DNA from: Curtobacterium herbarum
Lineage (GTDB): Bacteria > Actinomycetota > Actinomycetes > Actinomycetales > Microbacteriaceae
Direction: 5' to 3'
NCBI RefSeq assembly: GCF_016907335.1
Contig: NZ_JAFBBT010000001.1
Span: 2,790,001-2,854,000 of the forward strand
DNA length: 64,000 nt
In this document: piece after piece, positions 1 through 7,256 of the stretch
Numbering within the stretch: the stretch's first letter is position 1
Layout: every line of letters starts with the position of its first letter
Position numbers and translations under genes: made by a program
Notes under the pieces: model-generated
What the model was told of the DNA's origin: nothing
Database searches by the model: none
The model's input: the letters and a program-made list of their open reading frames with translations, nothing else

Positions 1-2
1 CG

Positions 3-2261
3 TACGACGCCGCGGACCGTCTGGTCGCCGAGACCGACCCGCTCGGCCGGACGTCGACGATCGAGTACGACGACGCCGGCCGTCCGGTGCGCCAGACCGG
101 CCGCGACGGGCGGGTCGTCGTCTGGTCGTACGACGCGGCCGGCCGACGCCAGCGACTCGAGGTCGACGGCACCCTGCAGGGCGAGGTCTCGCACGACCCC
201 GTCGGTCGCCGGATCATCGTCACCGACCACACCCGTGGCGCGGGCCGGACGCTCGACCACGAACTGCAGTACGACCGCCGCGGGCTGCTCGTCCGTCGCG
301 CGCGCGGCGACCAGGCGGTGGCGTGGGAGTACGACGCCGACGGTCTCCGCGCAGCACGCACCGACCCGGACGGCACCCGCAGCGAGATGCGCCGCGACAC
401 CGCCGGCCGACTCGTGGCCGTCGAGCGGGACGGACGCCCGGCCGGGACCTTCTCGTACGACGCCGCCGGTCGGGTGGTCGAGTCGGGTTCGGGCGACCTC
501 GTGCAGCACTGGACGTACCGCGCCGGTGCCCTCGTCGCCCACACCGCCACGACGCCCGACGGCGTGTCCGAGACCACCGTGGAGCGCGACGACGACGACC
601 GCATCTCCGCGATCTCCGGTGCCGACGGACGCGTGACCTACCGGCACGATGCCGCCGGTCAGCTGGTCAGCGCGCTCGACGACGACGGTCGTGGGCGCAC
701 CTGGACGTACGACGCTGGCGGCCGACTCGTCGCCGAGACCGTCGACGGGGTGGAGACCCGCCACGAGTACGACGCCGCCGGCGTCCTCCTGGCGTCGACG
801 ACGGACGGCGAGCGGACCGAGTACGTCGCGGACGGCCTCGGACGTCGGGTCCGCCGCACCACGCCGGACGGCGCGACCACGGAGTACACCTGGTCCGCGC
901 TCGGGTACCTGGGCGGAGTCGTCGAACGCGACGCCGAGTACCGCGAGACCGACCGTGTCGACCTCTGGGTGGACGTGCTCGGCGAGCTCGCCGACGCCGG
1001 CGGGGCCGAGACGTGGTGGGACACCGCCGCCCTCGTGCCGACGCTCGTCAGCGTCGCCGGGACCTCGCTGCTCGAACTCCCGGGCGGGGTCACCCTGGTC
1101 GGGGACGCCGCCGACACGAACGGCTGGCGCGGTGCCCGCGCGACCGATGCGCAGGACCCGTGGGCGGTGCTGGCGGCTGCCACGGGCCTCCAGTCCGAAC
1201 TGGGTCTGCCGACCGGCGTGACGCTGTCCGCCACCGGCGGCCTCGGTGTCGGCGGTCTCGAGTGGCTCGGTGCCCGCGTCTACGACCCGGTCGCGCGGGG
1301 CTTCCTCTCGGCCGACCCGCTTGCGCCCGTCGTGGGCGCCGGCTGGGCCGGCAACCCGTACTCGTACGCGGGCAACGACCCGCTGCACGCGATCGACCCG
1401 CTGGGACTGCGCCCGGCGACGGACGAGGACCTCAAGGCGTACAACGACGCCCGGGTCGGCAACTTCGCCACGGCGGGGAACTGGATCGCCGACCACAAGG
1501 AGGCGATCGCCGCCTACGCCGCGATCGGAGTCGGGGTCGCCCTGATGTTCGTGCCCGGGGGCGCGCTCGTCACCCTGGCGATGGCCGCGACGTCCGGTGG
1601 TCTGCTCGCGGGTGGCTTCTCGGTCCTGAAGCAGGGGCCGGACAGCGGCAACGTGAACTGGGGCGAAGTCGGACGGCAGTCGCTCATCGGGTTCGGCACC
1701 GGCCTGCTCGGCGGCGGTGTCGCGTCCGGGATGAAGGCCGCGGCCGGCGCCTCGACCGTCGTGGGCAGCACGGGCACCGGTGTGGCGTCGACGGTGGGCC
1801 GCGGGATCATGAGCCAGACCGGTCGTGCTGCGACCGCCGCGAGTGTCGAGGGCGGCGCGTCCAACGGCGTCGACTACATGACGGACCCGGCACTCGAAGG
1901 CAAGCGCAACGTGTCGGACTTCCTGCAGACCACCGGAGCCGGTGTGGTGAGCGGGGCGGGTAGCAGCGTGGCGTCGTCTGCGATGCAGAAGGGGCTCGAC
2001 CTCAACGACCTCCTGCCGGCCGGGACCGGACGGCACGCGGCACCGCTGTCCGGCGATCACGGCGCCTCGTCGCGGGGCTTCGCGTTCGCCAATGGTGCCG
2101 TCGGTCTCGGTGCGGACAGCGTGGCCGGCGCTGGAGGCTCCGTGCTCAACGAAACGCTGAAGCCGCAGGGCGACACCGGCGAAGACCTCAGGCGCGACGC
2201 CTGGAACGGCTTCCTCGGCGGCGGCGAGGGACCGCTGCCCGTCGGGAGCCGTGTTCGCTGA
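3..2261 (+). CDS. RHS/YD-repeat protein, 3' part (5' end outside window)
   Basis: The reading frame is open from the first bases of the window, so the N-terminus lies upstream; the GTG at 87 is internal. Residues upstream of about nucleotide 1000 are a run of YD repeats (motifs such as YDAAGR and YDADGL every 20 or so residues), which form the beta-helical shell of RHS proteins. At 1275-1407 is the RHS-associated core, starting RVYDP and ending in the conserved IDPLGL motif, after which RHS tails diverge. The roughly 285-residue tail starts with a glycine-rich hydrophobic stretch (about 1510-1780) and ends with Gly/Ser/Ala-rich sequence. I recognise no nuclease, deaminase or protease motif in it, so toxin activity is unproven. 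A small membrane protein follows 9 bp later on the same strand and could be its immunity partner. RHS proteins of Gram-positive bacteria are usually secreted or wall-associated; the export signal would lie outside the window. Confidence 0.9.
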   Translation, partial: YDAADRLVAETDPLGRTSTIEYDDAGRPVRQTGRDGRVVVWSYDAAGRRQRLEVDGTLQGEVSHDPVGRRIIVTDHTRGAGRTLDHELQYDRRGLLVRRARGDQAVAWEYDADGLRAARTDPDGTRSEMRRDTAGRLVAVERDGRPAGTFSYDAAGRVVESGSGDLVQHWTYRAGALVAHTATTPDGVSETTVERDDDDRISAISGADGRVTYRHDAAGQLVSALDDDGRGRTWTYDAGGRLVAETVDGVETRHEYDAAGVLLASTTDGERTEYVADGLGRRVRRTTPDGATTEYTWSALGYLGGVVERDAEYRETDRVDLWVDVLGELADAGGAETWWDTAALVPTLVSVAGTSLLELPGGVTLVGDAADTNGWRGARATDAQDPWAVLAAATGLQSELGLPTGVTLSATGGLGVGGLEWLGARVYDPVARGFLSADPLAPVVGAGWAGNPYSYAGNDPLHAIDPLGLRPATDEDLKAYNDARVGNFATAGNWIADHKEAIAAYAAIGVGVALMFVPGGALVTLAMAATSGGLLAGGFSVLKQGPDSGNVNWGEVGRQSLIGFGTGLLGGGVASGMKAAAGASTVVGSTGTGVASTVGRGIMSQTGRAATAASVEGGASNGVDYMTDPALEGKRNVSDFLQTTGAGVVSGAGSSVASSAMQKGLDLNDLLPAGTGRHAAPLSGDHGASSRGFAFANGAVGLGADSVAGAGGSVLNETLKPQGDTGEDLRRDAWNGFLGGGEGPLPVGSRVR

Positions 2262-2270
2262 CCGGGCAGG

Positions 2271-2759
2271 ATGACGGATGACACCGAAGGAATGGCAGAC
2301 GTGGGCAGTCGAAGCGCGAGCACGGCAGACGACCGATCGGCGTCACGGTCGGTCCGCCCCGGACAGCGGCGCGCCTGGTTCCGCTTCGGCGCCGCTGTCG
2401 TTGCGGTCCTCGTGATCGTCGGAGTGGTCTTCGTCGGCCCCGCCGTGGTCCGTTCCTACGACGCTGAACACAGGACGACGATCACCTGCGACGTCACAGC
2501 AGCGGAAGGCGAGATGCAGTCGTCATCCTCTCGAGGGATCGGCGGGCCGATCCCTCAGGTCGTCATCTCCACCCGGGACTGTGGCCGGCTCCTCCTGCGC
2601 GACGGGGTGACCCGGTCCAACAACGAGCAGATCGCCGCCCGACTGTCCCCACCCGGCGAGTACCGGATCGAGGTCGGTACTGCTTCGTGGAACATCCGGG
2701 GTGTCCTGCACGCCATCCGTCGGGATCCCTCGGCCTACGGTTTCGAGCCGGCCTCCTGA
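2271..2759 (+). CDS. Small single-pass membrane protein; possible RHS immunity protein
   Basis: I recognise no family. The 162-residue protein has a polar basic N-terminus (about 1-33), one hydrophobic segment (about 36-58, AVVAVLVIVGVVFVGPAVV) and a roughly 100-residue C-terminal domain with two cysteines. The arrangement predicts an N-in anchor with an extracytoplasmic domain. It lies 9 bp downstream of the RHS gene on the same strand, where polymorphic-toxin immunity genes normally sit, and it ends just before a strong terminator. The immunity role is inferred from position only. The ATG at 2271 is used; an internal ATG at 2292 is possible. Confidence 0.75.
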   Translation: MTDDTEGMADVGSRSASTADDRSASRSVRPGQRRAWFRFGAAVVAVLVIVGVVFVGPAVVRSYDAEHRTTITCDVTAAEGEMQSSSSRGIGGPIPQVVISTRDCGRLLLRDGVTRSNNEQIAARLSPPGEYRIEVGTASWNIRGVLHAIRRDPSAYGFEPAS

Positions 2760-2795
2760 CCTGACAGGTCGGGCCGGGACGCCCGATGGGCGAGC

Positions 2796-2843
2796 GGCGG
2801 ACGGGAGGCGCGGTGCGGGCCCGCCCCGCGCCTCCAGTCCGCC
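2796..2843. terminator. Bidirectional hairpin terminator, GGGAGGC-type palindrome
   Basis: Arms 2796-2813 and 2826-2843 are complementary with one mismatch, and the remaining bases between them also pair. It separates the convergent RHS/immunity and MarR genes. It contains the GGACGGGAGGC core seen in other intergenic palindromes of this window. Confidence 0.7.
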
Positions 2844-2861
2844 GTCGGCTCGCCGGTGCGG

Positions 2862-3305
2862 TCAGCGGCCGTCGGCCTCCAGCGCGGCGGTGAGCTTGAC
2901 GAGCGCGTCCGCCGCGTGCGCGAGGGTGGAGCGCTCTCCGGGTGTGAGGGCACGCTCGGCGGCGTCGAGGACACGGGCCGAGCGGCGGAGGCGGAGGTCC
3001 TCGACGGTCTGGCGACCGGCGTCGGTCAACGCGACGAGGACACCCCGGGCGTCGGTGGGGTCGGGGCTGCGCTCGACGAGCCCCTGCGCCTCGAGGTCGG
3101 CGACCGTCACCCGCATCGACTGGTGCCGCACGCGACGGAGTCGTGCCAGCGCGGCGATGCTCTGGGCGCCGTCACGGGCCAGGAAGCCGAGGGTCTCGAC
3201 CTGGCCCTCGGGTGTGGTCTCGGTGCGGCGGACGGCACGGGTGCTGTCGCCGATCGCGCGGCGCAGCGCGTTCGCGTCGTCGAGCGTGAAGTCGCGCAGG
3301 GCCAT
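2862..3305 (-). CDS. MarR family transcriptional regulator
   Basis: 147 residues from the ATG at 3305 (MALRDF); longer upstream starts would run through the operator and are rejected. The winged-helix region spans about residues 36-95, with recognition helix near 60-75 and the wing at DPTDARG (82-88), as in MarR dimers that respond to small ligands. It is divergent from the MBL-fold gene at 3343, with only 37 bp between start codons. A perfect palindrome between them holds a -10 box for each gene, so the protein very probably represses itself and the hydrolase. The ligand is unknown. No Shine-Dalgarno is visible, so the mRNA is probably leaderless. Confidence 0.9.
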   Translation of the reverse strand: MALRDFTLDDANALRRAIGDSTRAVRRTETTPEGQVETLGFLARDGAQSIAALARLRRVRHQSMRVTVADLEAQGLVERSPDPTDARGVLVALTDAGRQTVEDLRLRRSARVLDAAERALTPGERSTLAHAADALVKLTAALEADGR

Positions 3306-3311
3306 GGGCGA

Positions 3312-3336
3312 AAGTGTACAGGTCGGCTGTACACTT
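3312..3336. promoter_or_regulatory. Symmetric MarR operator carrying both divergent -10 boxes
   Basis: A perfect inverted repeat, AAGTGTACAG at 3312-3321 and CTGTACACTT at 3327-3336, separated by GTCGG. Read rightward, TACACT (3330-3335) lies 7 nt before the ATG at 3343. Read leftward, TACACT (3318-3313) lies 7 nt before the ATG at 3305. Each operator arm therefore doubles as the -10 element of one of two leaderless promoters. Assigning it to the adjacent MarR protein is inference. Confidence 0.8.
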
Positions 3337-3342
3337 CGGGTC

Positions 3343-3978
3343 ATGGAACTCACCAAGCACACCCACGCCACCGTGGTCCTCCGCGACGGCGACCGCAGCG
3401 TCCTCCTCGACCCGGGTGCCTACACGTCGGCGTCCGCTGACCTCGTCGCCGCAGCCGATGCCGTGCTCGTCACCCACGACCACCCCGACCACTTCGATGC
3501 CGAGGTCCTCAGCGCAGCCCTCGACGCGCAGCCCGACCTCCGCGTCTGGGCGCCGGCCTCCGTCGTGGACGCGCTCGGTGCGCACGACGGCCGTGTGGTC
3601 GCCGTCTCCCCCGGTGACACGGTCACGGCCGGCGGCTTCGAGGTCCGCGTGTTCGGCGGCGACCACGCGGTCATCCACGCCGACCTGCCGCCGATGACGA
3701 ACGTCGGCTTCCTGGTGGACGGCCGCGTGTTCCACCCGGGCGACGCGTACTCGGCGCCGGGCGTGCCGGTGGAGACGCTGCTCGTGCCGACCTCCGGCCC
3801 GTGGGCGAAGCTCGGCGAGCTCGTCGACTTCGTCCGCGCCGTGCAGCCGGAGCGTGCCGTGCAGATCCACGACCTCATGCTCAGTGACGCCGGCAAGGGC
3901 TCGTTCGCACAGTTCGCGGGGCAGCTCACCGGCATCGACCTGGTGACCCTGGCCGACGGCGAGACGATCACGATCTGA
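3343..3978 (+). CDS. MBL-fold metallo-hydrolase, UlaG-like
   Basis: 211 residues of the metallo-beta-lactamase fold. The metal site is visible: THDHPDH at 44-50 (His45, His47, Asp49, His50), His108 in GGDHAV, the HPGD motif at 131-134 and His176. This compact form without a signal peptide resembles cytosolic UlaG/YtkL-type hydrolases acting on phosphoesters, lactones or sulfur compounds; the substrate cannot be told from sequence. The ATG at 3343 is favoured because a -10 box ends 7 nt before it. It shares a symmetric operator with the divergent MarR gene, suggesting induction by a small molecule, perhaps its own substrate. Confidence 0.88.
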   Translation: MELTKHTHATVVLRDGDRSVLLDPGAYTSASADLVAAADAVLVTHDHPDHFDAEVLSAALDAQPDLRVWAPASVVDALGAHDGRVVAVSPGDTVTAGGFEVRVFGGDHAVIHADLPPMTNVGFLVDGRVFHPGDAYSAPGVPVETLLVPTSGPWAKLGELVDFVRAVQPERAVQIHDLMLSDAGKGSFAQFAGQLTGIDLVTLADGETITI

Positions 3979-4023
3979 CGGCCCGACCGCACGACCGCCC
4001 GGCTTCCCGGGTGACAGCACGAT

Positions 4024-4072
4024 GAACGGACCGCGGCCGACTCGATCACCTCGAGTCGGCCGCGGTCCGTTC
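4024..4072. terminator. Perfect 22-bp hairpin, bidirectional terminator
   Basis: Arms 4024-4045 and 4051-4072 are perfectly complementary with a 5-nt loop. It lies between the convergent MBL and desaturase genes. There is no T-tract, as is usual in very GC-rich actinobacteria. Confidence 0.8.
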
Positions 4073-4095
4073 CGGAGCTGGTGTCTCCGCGCGGG

Positions 4096-5208
4096 TCAGC
4101 TGATGCGGAGCTCGCTGGTCATCGGGCAGTCGAACGGGTCACGGGCGGCCAGGCCGACCCGGTTGAGGTACCGGACGACGATGCCGTACGAGCGGAGCAG
4201 GGTGGTCTCGGTGTAGGGCACGTCGAGGCTGTCGCAGTGGTCCCGGACCAGCAGCCGTGCCTGCTTCAGTGCAGGGCGGGGCATCGAGGGGAACAGGTGG
4301 TGCTCGACCTGGTAGTTCAGGCCGCCCATCAGGAACGACACCCACCAGCCACCGCGGATGTTGCGCGAGGTGCGGACCTGGCGGGAGAAGAAGTCGACCT
4401 TCGCATCGTGGGCGATCGTCGGCATGCCCTTGTGGTTCGGGGCGAACGAGGCGCCCATCATCACGCCGAACACGGCCAGCTGCACACCGAGGAACGCGCA
4501 CGCCATGCCGAACGGCAGGAAGACGAAGACCACGGGCAGGTAGATCGCGAACCGCGCCGCGAGCATGAGGCCCTCGACCACACGGTCGCGGCGGTCGCTC
4601 TTGCCCTCGACGCCGCGGAGCACCGAGGTGACCGCGTGGCGGTGCAGGTTGATGCCCTCGAGCGTGAGCAGCGGGAAGAACAGCCAGCCCTGGTGCCGGA
4701 CGAGCCAGCGCATCGGGCCCGTCGTCGCGGCGGCGTCCTCGGGGATGAAGACGACGCCGTCCGGGGCGATGTCGGGGTCCTTGCCGACGGTGTTCGGGTT
4801 GCCGTGGTGGCGGGTGTGCTTGTTCATCCACCACGAGTACGACAGGCCGACGACGAAGGTGCCGAGCCAGCGACCCGCACGGTCGTTCCACTTGCGGGAG
4901 TCGAAGACCTGGCGGTGCGCGGCCTCGTGCGACAGGAACGCGAACTGGGTGAAGAGCACACCGAGCGCGCCGGCCACGATCAGCTGGAACCAGGAGTCCC
5001 CGAGCAGGGCGAAGACGACCCAGCACGCGGCGGTCGCCACGACGAGGGCGGCGAACATCGACCAGTAGAAGCCACGACGGCGCTGCAGGAGCCCGGCGTC
5101 CTTGACCTGCTGCAGCAGGGAAGAGTACGTCGACGTGCCGCCGGTGCGAGGGCCGTTCGCTGTTCCGGTCTTCCGGTAGGGGCTGGTGATCACGGATTCG
5201 GTGGTCAT
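4096..5208 (-). CDS. Membrane fatty-acid (acyl-lipid/acyl-CoA) desaturase
   Basis: 370 residues from the ATG at 5208, chosen for its AGGAGC ribosome site at 5215-5220. The three histidine boxes of diiron membrane desaturases are present: HEAAH (94-98), HTRHH (131-135) and QVEHH (300-304). A glutamine in place of the first histidine of box three is typical of the DesA3/front-end group. Four to six hydrophobic segments (about 51-90, 116-128, 217-255) would carry the active site at the membrane surface. It introduces a double bond into acyl chains using O2 and reduced ferredoxin or a similar donor. No electron-transfer partner is adjacent. Regiospecificity cannot be read from sequence. Confidence 0.9.
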   Translation of the reverse strand: MTTESVITSPYRKTGTANGPRTGGTSTYSSLLQQVKDAGLLQRRRGFYWSMFAALVVATAACWVVFALLGDSWFQLIVAGALGVLFTQFAFLSHEAAHRQVFDSRKWNDRAGRWLGTFVVGLSYSWWMNKHTRHHGNPNTVGKDPDIAPDGVVFIPEDAAATTGPMRWLVRHQGWLFFPLLTLEGINLHRHAVTSVLRGVEGKSDRRDRVVEGLMLAARFAIYLPVVFVFLPFGMACAFLGVQLAVFGVMMGASFAPNHKGMPTIAHDAKVDFFSRQVRTSRNIRGGWWVSFLMGGLNYQVEHHLFPSMPRPALKQARLLVRDHCDSLDVPYTETTLLRSYGIVVRYLNRVGLAARDPFDCPMTSELRIS

Positions 5209-5270
5209 ACGGGTGCTCCTGTCGACGACGGCGCCGTCCCTCGGCAACGTCTCGCGTTCTTGACAGTCTG

Positions 5271-5300
5271 ACCGTAGTGAGGACGCGACACCCACCGCAA
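5271..5300 (-). promoter_or_regulatory. Candidate sigma-70-type promoter for the desaturase
   Basis: On the minus strand TTGCGG (5300-5295) and TACGGT (5276-5271) are separated by 18 bp, giving a leader of about 55 nt before the desaturase ATG with its Shine-Dalgarno site. Both hexamers match imperfectly. Confidence 0.4.
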
Positions 5301-5327
5301 ACGTGCCCGTTTCTCAGATCGAGGCTC

Positions 5328-5795
5328 TCAGGCCTCCGGATCGGCGGTCCTGCCCGGGTCTCCGGGCAGGACCGCCGCCAACCGGTCCAGGAACTCACGG
5401 ACGACCTCCAGCGTTCGGTCGTCGTAACGGCCGAGCGCGACCTCCAGGTCCTCGGCCCGCGCACCGAAGTACCCGTCGGCTCGCTGGCGGGCTGCGTCGG
5501 TGGCGCGGAGCGTCACGATCCGTCGATCCGTGCTCTCGCGGGTCCGTGTGACCAGGCCACGTTCCTCCAGTCGCTTCACGAGCGCGTTGGTCGCACCCGA
5601 CGTCATCCCGATCCGCCACCGGAGGCGCGCAGCCGACAGCGGGTCGCCCTCGTTCTCCGCCCAGATCACCTCGCCGAGCGCGGAGCCGTCCGACATCGGC
5701 AGGTCCATCCAGGCCGCGAAGCGGTGTGCCGACTCCTGGTAGCGGACCGCGTAGTGGCGGAGGGCTTCGAGGGTCTGGGTCCGCAGCTCGCTCAT
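5328..5795 (-). CDS. MarR family transcriptional regulator
   Basis: 155 residues from the ATG at 5795, preferred over the ATG at 5804 because AGGA sits 8 nt upstream of it. The winged-helix core spans about residues 45-105; RWRIGMTSGATNALVKRLEE is the recognition-helix region and RESTDRRI the wing. It follows the FAD monooxygenase by 34 bp on the same strand, so the two are probably co-transcribed and the regulator likely controls the pair. Short inverted repeats upstream of the monooxygenase (7110-7125, 7143-7153) are candidate sites. Confidence 0.88.
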   Translation of the reverse strand: MSELRTQTLEALRHYAVRYQESAHRFAAWMDLPMSDGSALGEVIWAENEGDPLSAARLRWRIGMTSGATNALVKRLEERGLVTRTRESTDRRIVTLRATDAARQRADGYFGARAEDLEVALGRYDDRTLEVVREFLDRLAAVLPGDPGRTADPEA

Positions 5796-5829
5796 GTGGG
5801 CCATCCTGGCCGATCCGGGCGGGCGACCG

Positions 5830-7089
5830 TCACACCACCTGGAGGGTCGGGTACTGCGGCAGCACCGGCACGTGCTTCTCGCTGGTCAGCAGGTTCGCCT
5901 GCGCGAACCTCCGCACCGGCGCGGACGCCGCGATCCGGAGGGCCGTCTGCACCGCCCGGACGCCGAGGCGGGAGGACGGGTGCATCAGCCGGGCACCGCC
6001 GCGCGGCAGCCCCTGCGCGCTGTCGGCGTAGCCGCGCAGGAGGCCCTCGTACTGTCCGGCGGCTCGGCTCACCGCGGTCGCGGTGAGGGTCCCGTCACCG
6101 TCCTGCACGGCTCGGGCCAGCTCGCGGGCCAGCTCGCCGGCCAGGACGTGCGCGCCGACCAGCGAGAGGGTCGTGCCCATGCCCGTCGGGCCAGACCCCC
6201 AGGCGGCGTCGCCGAGCAGGACCACCCGCCCCGTGCTCCAGCGCGACACGACGACCTGCTCCATGCGCTGGGTGTAGAACTCGTCGGACCGCGCCGCGAA
6301 GCCGTCCAGGATCCGCTCGGACTGCCAGCCCGCACCACGGAAGCGCTCACGCAGGATCGACAGCTGCACGTCGACGGGCAGGCGCTCGAACCCCATCGGC
6401 TCGGACTCGAAGGACATGCTCGCCCGGATCGTGCCCTCGTTGTCCGGGCGGACCGAGGCGACCCGGCCGCGCGTCGCCGTGTACCAGTCCCAGTGGTCGA
6501 CGTCCTCGGGGGTCCGGTCGATCGTGCCGTAGGCGATGCTCACGCCGAAGTCGCGGTACTCGGTCTCGTCCGCGAACAGGATGCGCCGGGTGCGGGAGCT
6601 GCGGCCCTCGGCGACGACGACCAGGTCGAAGCGCTCGGGAGCGCCGCGGTCGTAGCGGACCCGCACGCCGGAGTCGTCCTGCTCGGCACCCACGACGAAG
6701 TCGCCGTAGCGACGCTCGATCGAGTCCGGCAGCGCGTCGACCAGGATGCCGGCGAAGGTGCCGCGGAGGATCTCGATCTCGGCCGTCGGGCCGTCCTCGC
6801 CCTCCGCCCGCGGGAACACCGCGTAGGGCGTCCCGTCCTCGCCGACGAACCGGGTGCCCTCCTCGCCGGTCAGGTGCTGCATCACGGTGTCACGGAGGCC
6901 CATGCGCCGCAGCACGTCCCGCCCGAGTCCGCGGATGTCGATGTTCTGGCCGGTGGTCCGCTGCTCCGGCGAGCGCTCGAGCAGGGTGACGTCGAACCCG
7001 GAGCGGTCGAGGCCCCAGGCGACGGTGGGGCCGGCGATGCTCGCGCCGGTGACCAGGACGCGGGGGCGGTGGTGCGGTGTGGTCGGCAT
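5830..7089 (-). CDS. FAD-dependent aromatic-type monooxygenase (TetX/PHBH fold)
   Basis: 419 residues. The N-terminal dinucleotide-binding loop reads VTGASIAGP (G15-G20) with the acidic Glu38 that ends strand 2. AEGRSSRTR near 160-168 is the DG-type motif, and LLGDAAWGSGPTGMG (292-306) is the FAD-ribityl motif. These three are the signature of group A flavin monooxygenases, which hydroxylate aromatic or polycyclic compounds including antibiotics, with NAD(P)H. The ATG at 7089 has an upstream GAAGGA. It is followed by a MarR gene, a common arrangement for detoxification or drug-modifying enzymes. Substrate unknown; a tetracycline-inactivating role is possible but unsupported. Confidence 0.88.
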   Translation of the reverse strand: MPTTPHHRPRVLVTGASIAGPTVAWGLDRSGFDVTLLERSPEQRTTGQNIDIRGLGRDVLRRMGLRDTVMQHLTGEEGTRFVGEDGTPYAVFPRAEGEDGPTAEIEILRGTFAGILVDALPDSIERRYGDFVVGAEQDDSGVRVRYDRGAPERFDLVVVAEGRSSRTRRILFADETEYRDFGVSIAYGTIDRTPEDVDHWDWYTATRGRVASVRPDNEGTIRASMSFESEPMGFERLPVDVQLSILRERFRGAGWQSERILDGFAARSDEFYTQRMEQVVVSRWSTGRVVLLGDAAWGSGPTGMGTTLSLVGAHVLAGELARELARAVQDGDGTLTATAVSRAAGQYEGLLRGYADSAQGLPRGGARLMHPSSRLGVRAVQTALRIAASAPVRRFAQANLLTSEKHVPVLPQYPTLQVV

Positions 7090-7109
7090 GGGGTGTCCTT
7101 CGGTCCGGG

Positions 7110-7125
7110 GGTGACGGGCGTCACC
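7110..7125. promoter_or_regulatory. Inverted repeat upstream of the FAD monooxygenase
   Basis: GGTGACG-GG-CGTCACC is a perfect 7-bp-arm palindrome about 20-35 nt upstream of the ATG at 7089. It is a candidate operator for the downstream MarR protein. Confidence 0.45.
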
Positions 7126-7142
7126 TCCGGTCGAACAGTAGC

Positions 7143-7153
7143 ATCACAGTGAT
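7143..7153. promoter_or_regulatory. Second short palindrome upstream of the FAD monooxygenase
   Basis: ATCAC-A-GTGAT is perfect and unusually AT-rich for this genome, 54-64 nt upstream of the monooxygenase ATG. It could be an operator or part of the promoter. Confidence 0.35.
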
Positions 7154-7208
7154 ATGACTCCACAGCAAAGCTGAATGCTTTCCTCGGCACGAGCTGCCGG
7201 ATCGTTGT

Positions 7209-7223
7209 TGAGAACCGTTATCA
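7209..7223. promoter_or_regulatory. Fur/Zur-like 7-1-7 box
   Basis: TGAGAACCGTTATCA matches the 7-1-7 Fur-family pattern TGATAATnATTATCA at 11 of 14 defined positions, and its arms differ at only one pair. It lies 34 nt before the start of the secreted gene at 7257. Metal control, zinc or iron, is inference. Confidence 0.5.
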
Positions 7224-7256
7224 TCAAGCGACCCGTCCCCTCGATCCAGGAGCCCC

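Noticed and set aside
5259..5265. TTGACA on the plus strand as a -35 box
   Set aside because: No -10 box at a suitable distance and no plus-strand gene downstream.
5830..7089. Calling the FAD monooxygenase a tetracycline-inactivating TetX
   Set aside because: The fold and MarR linkage fit, but no substrate-specific residues can be judged from sequence alone.
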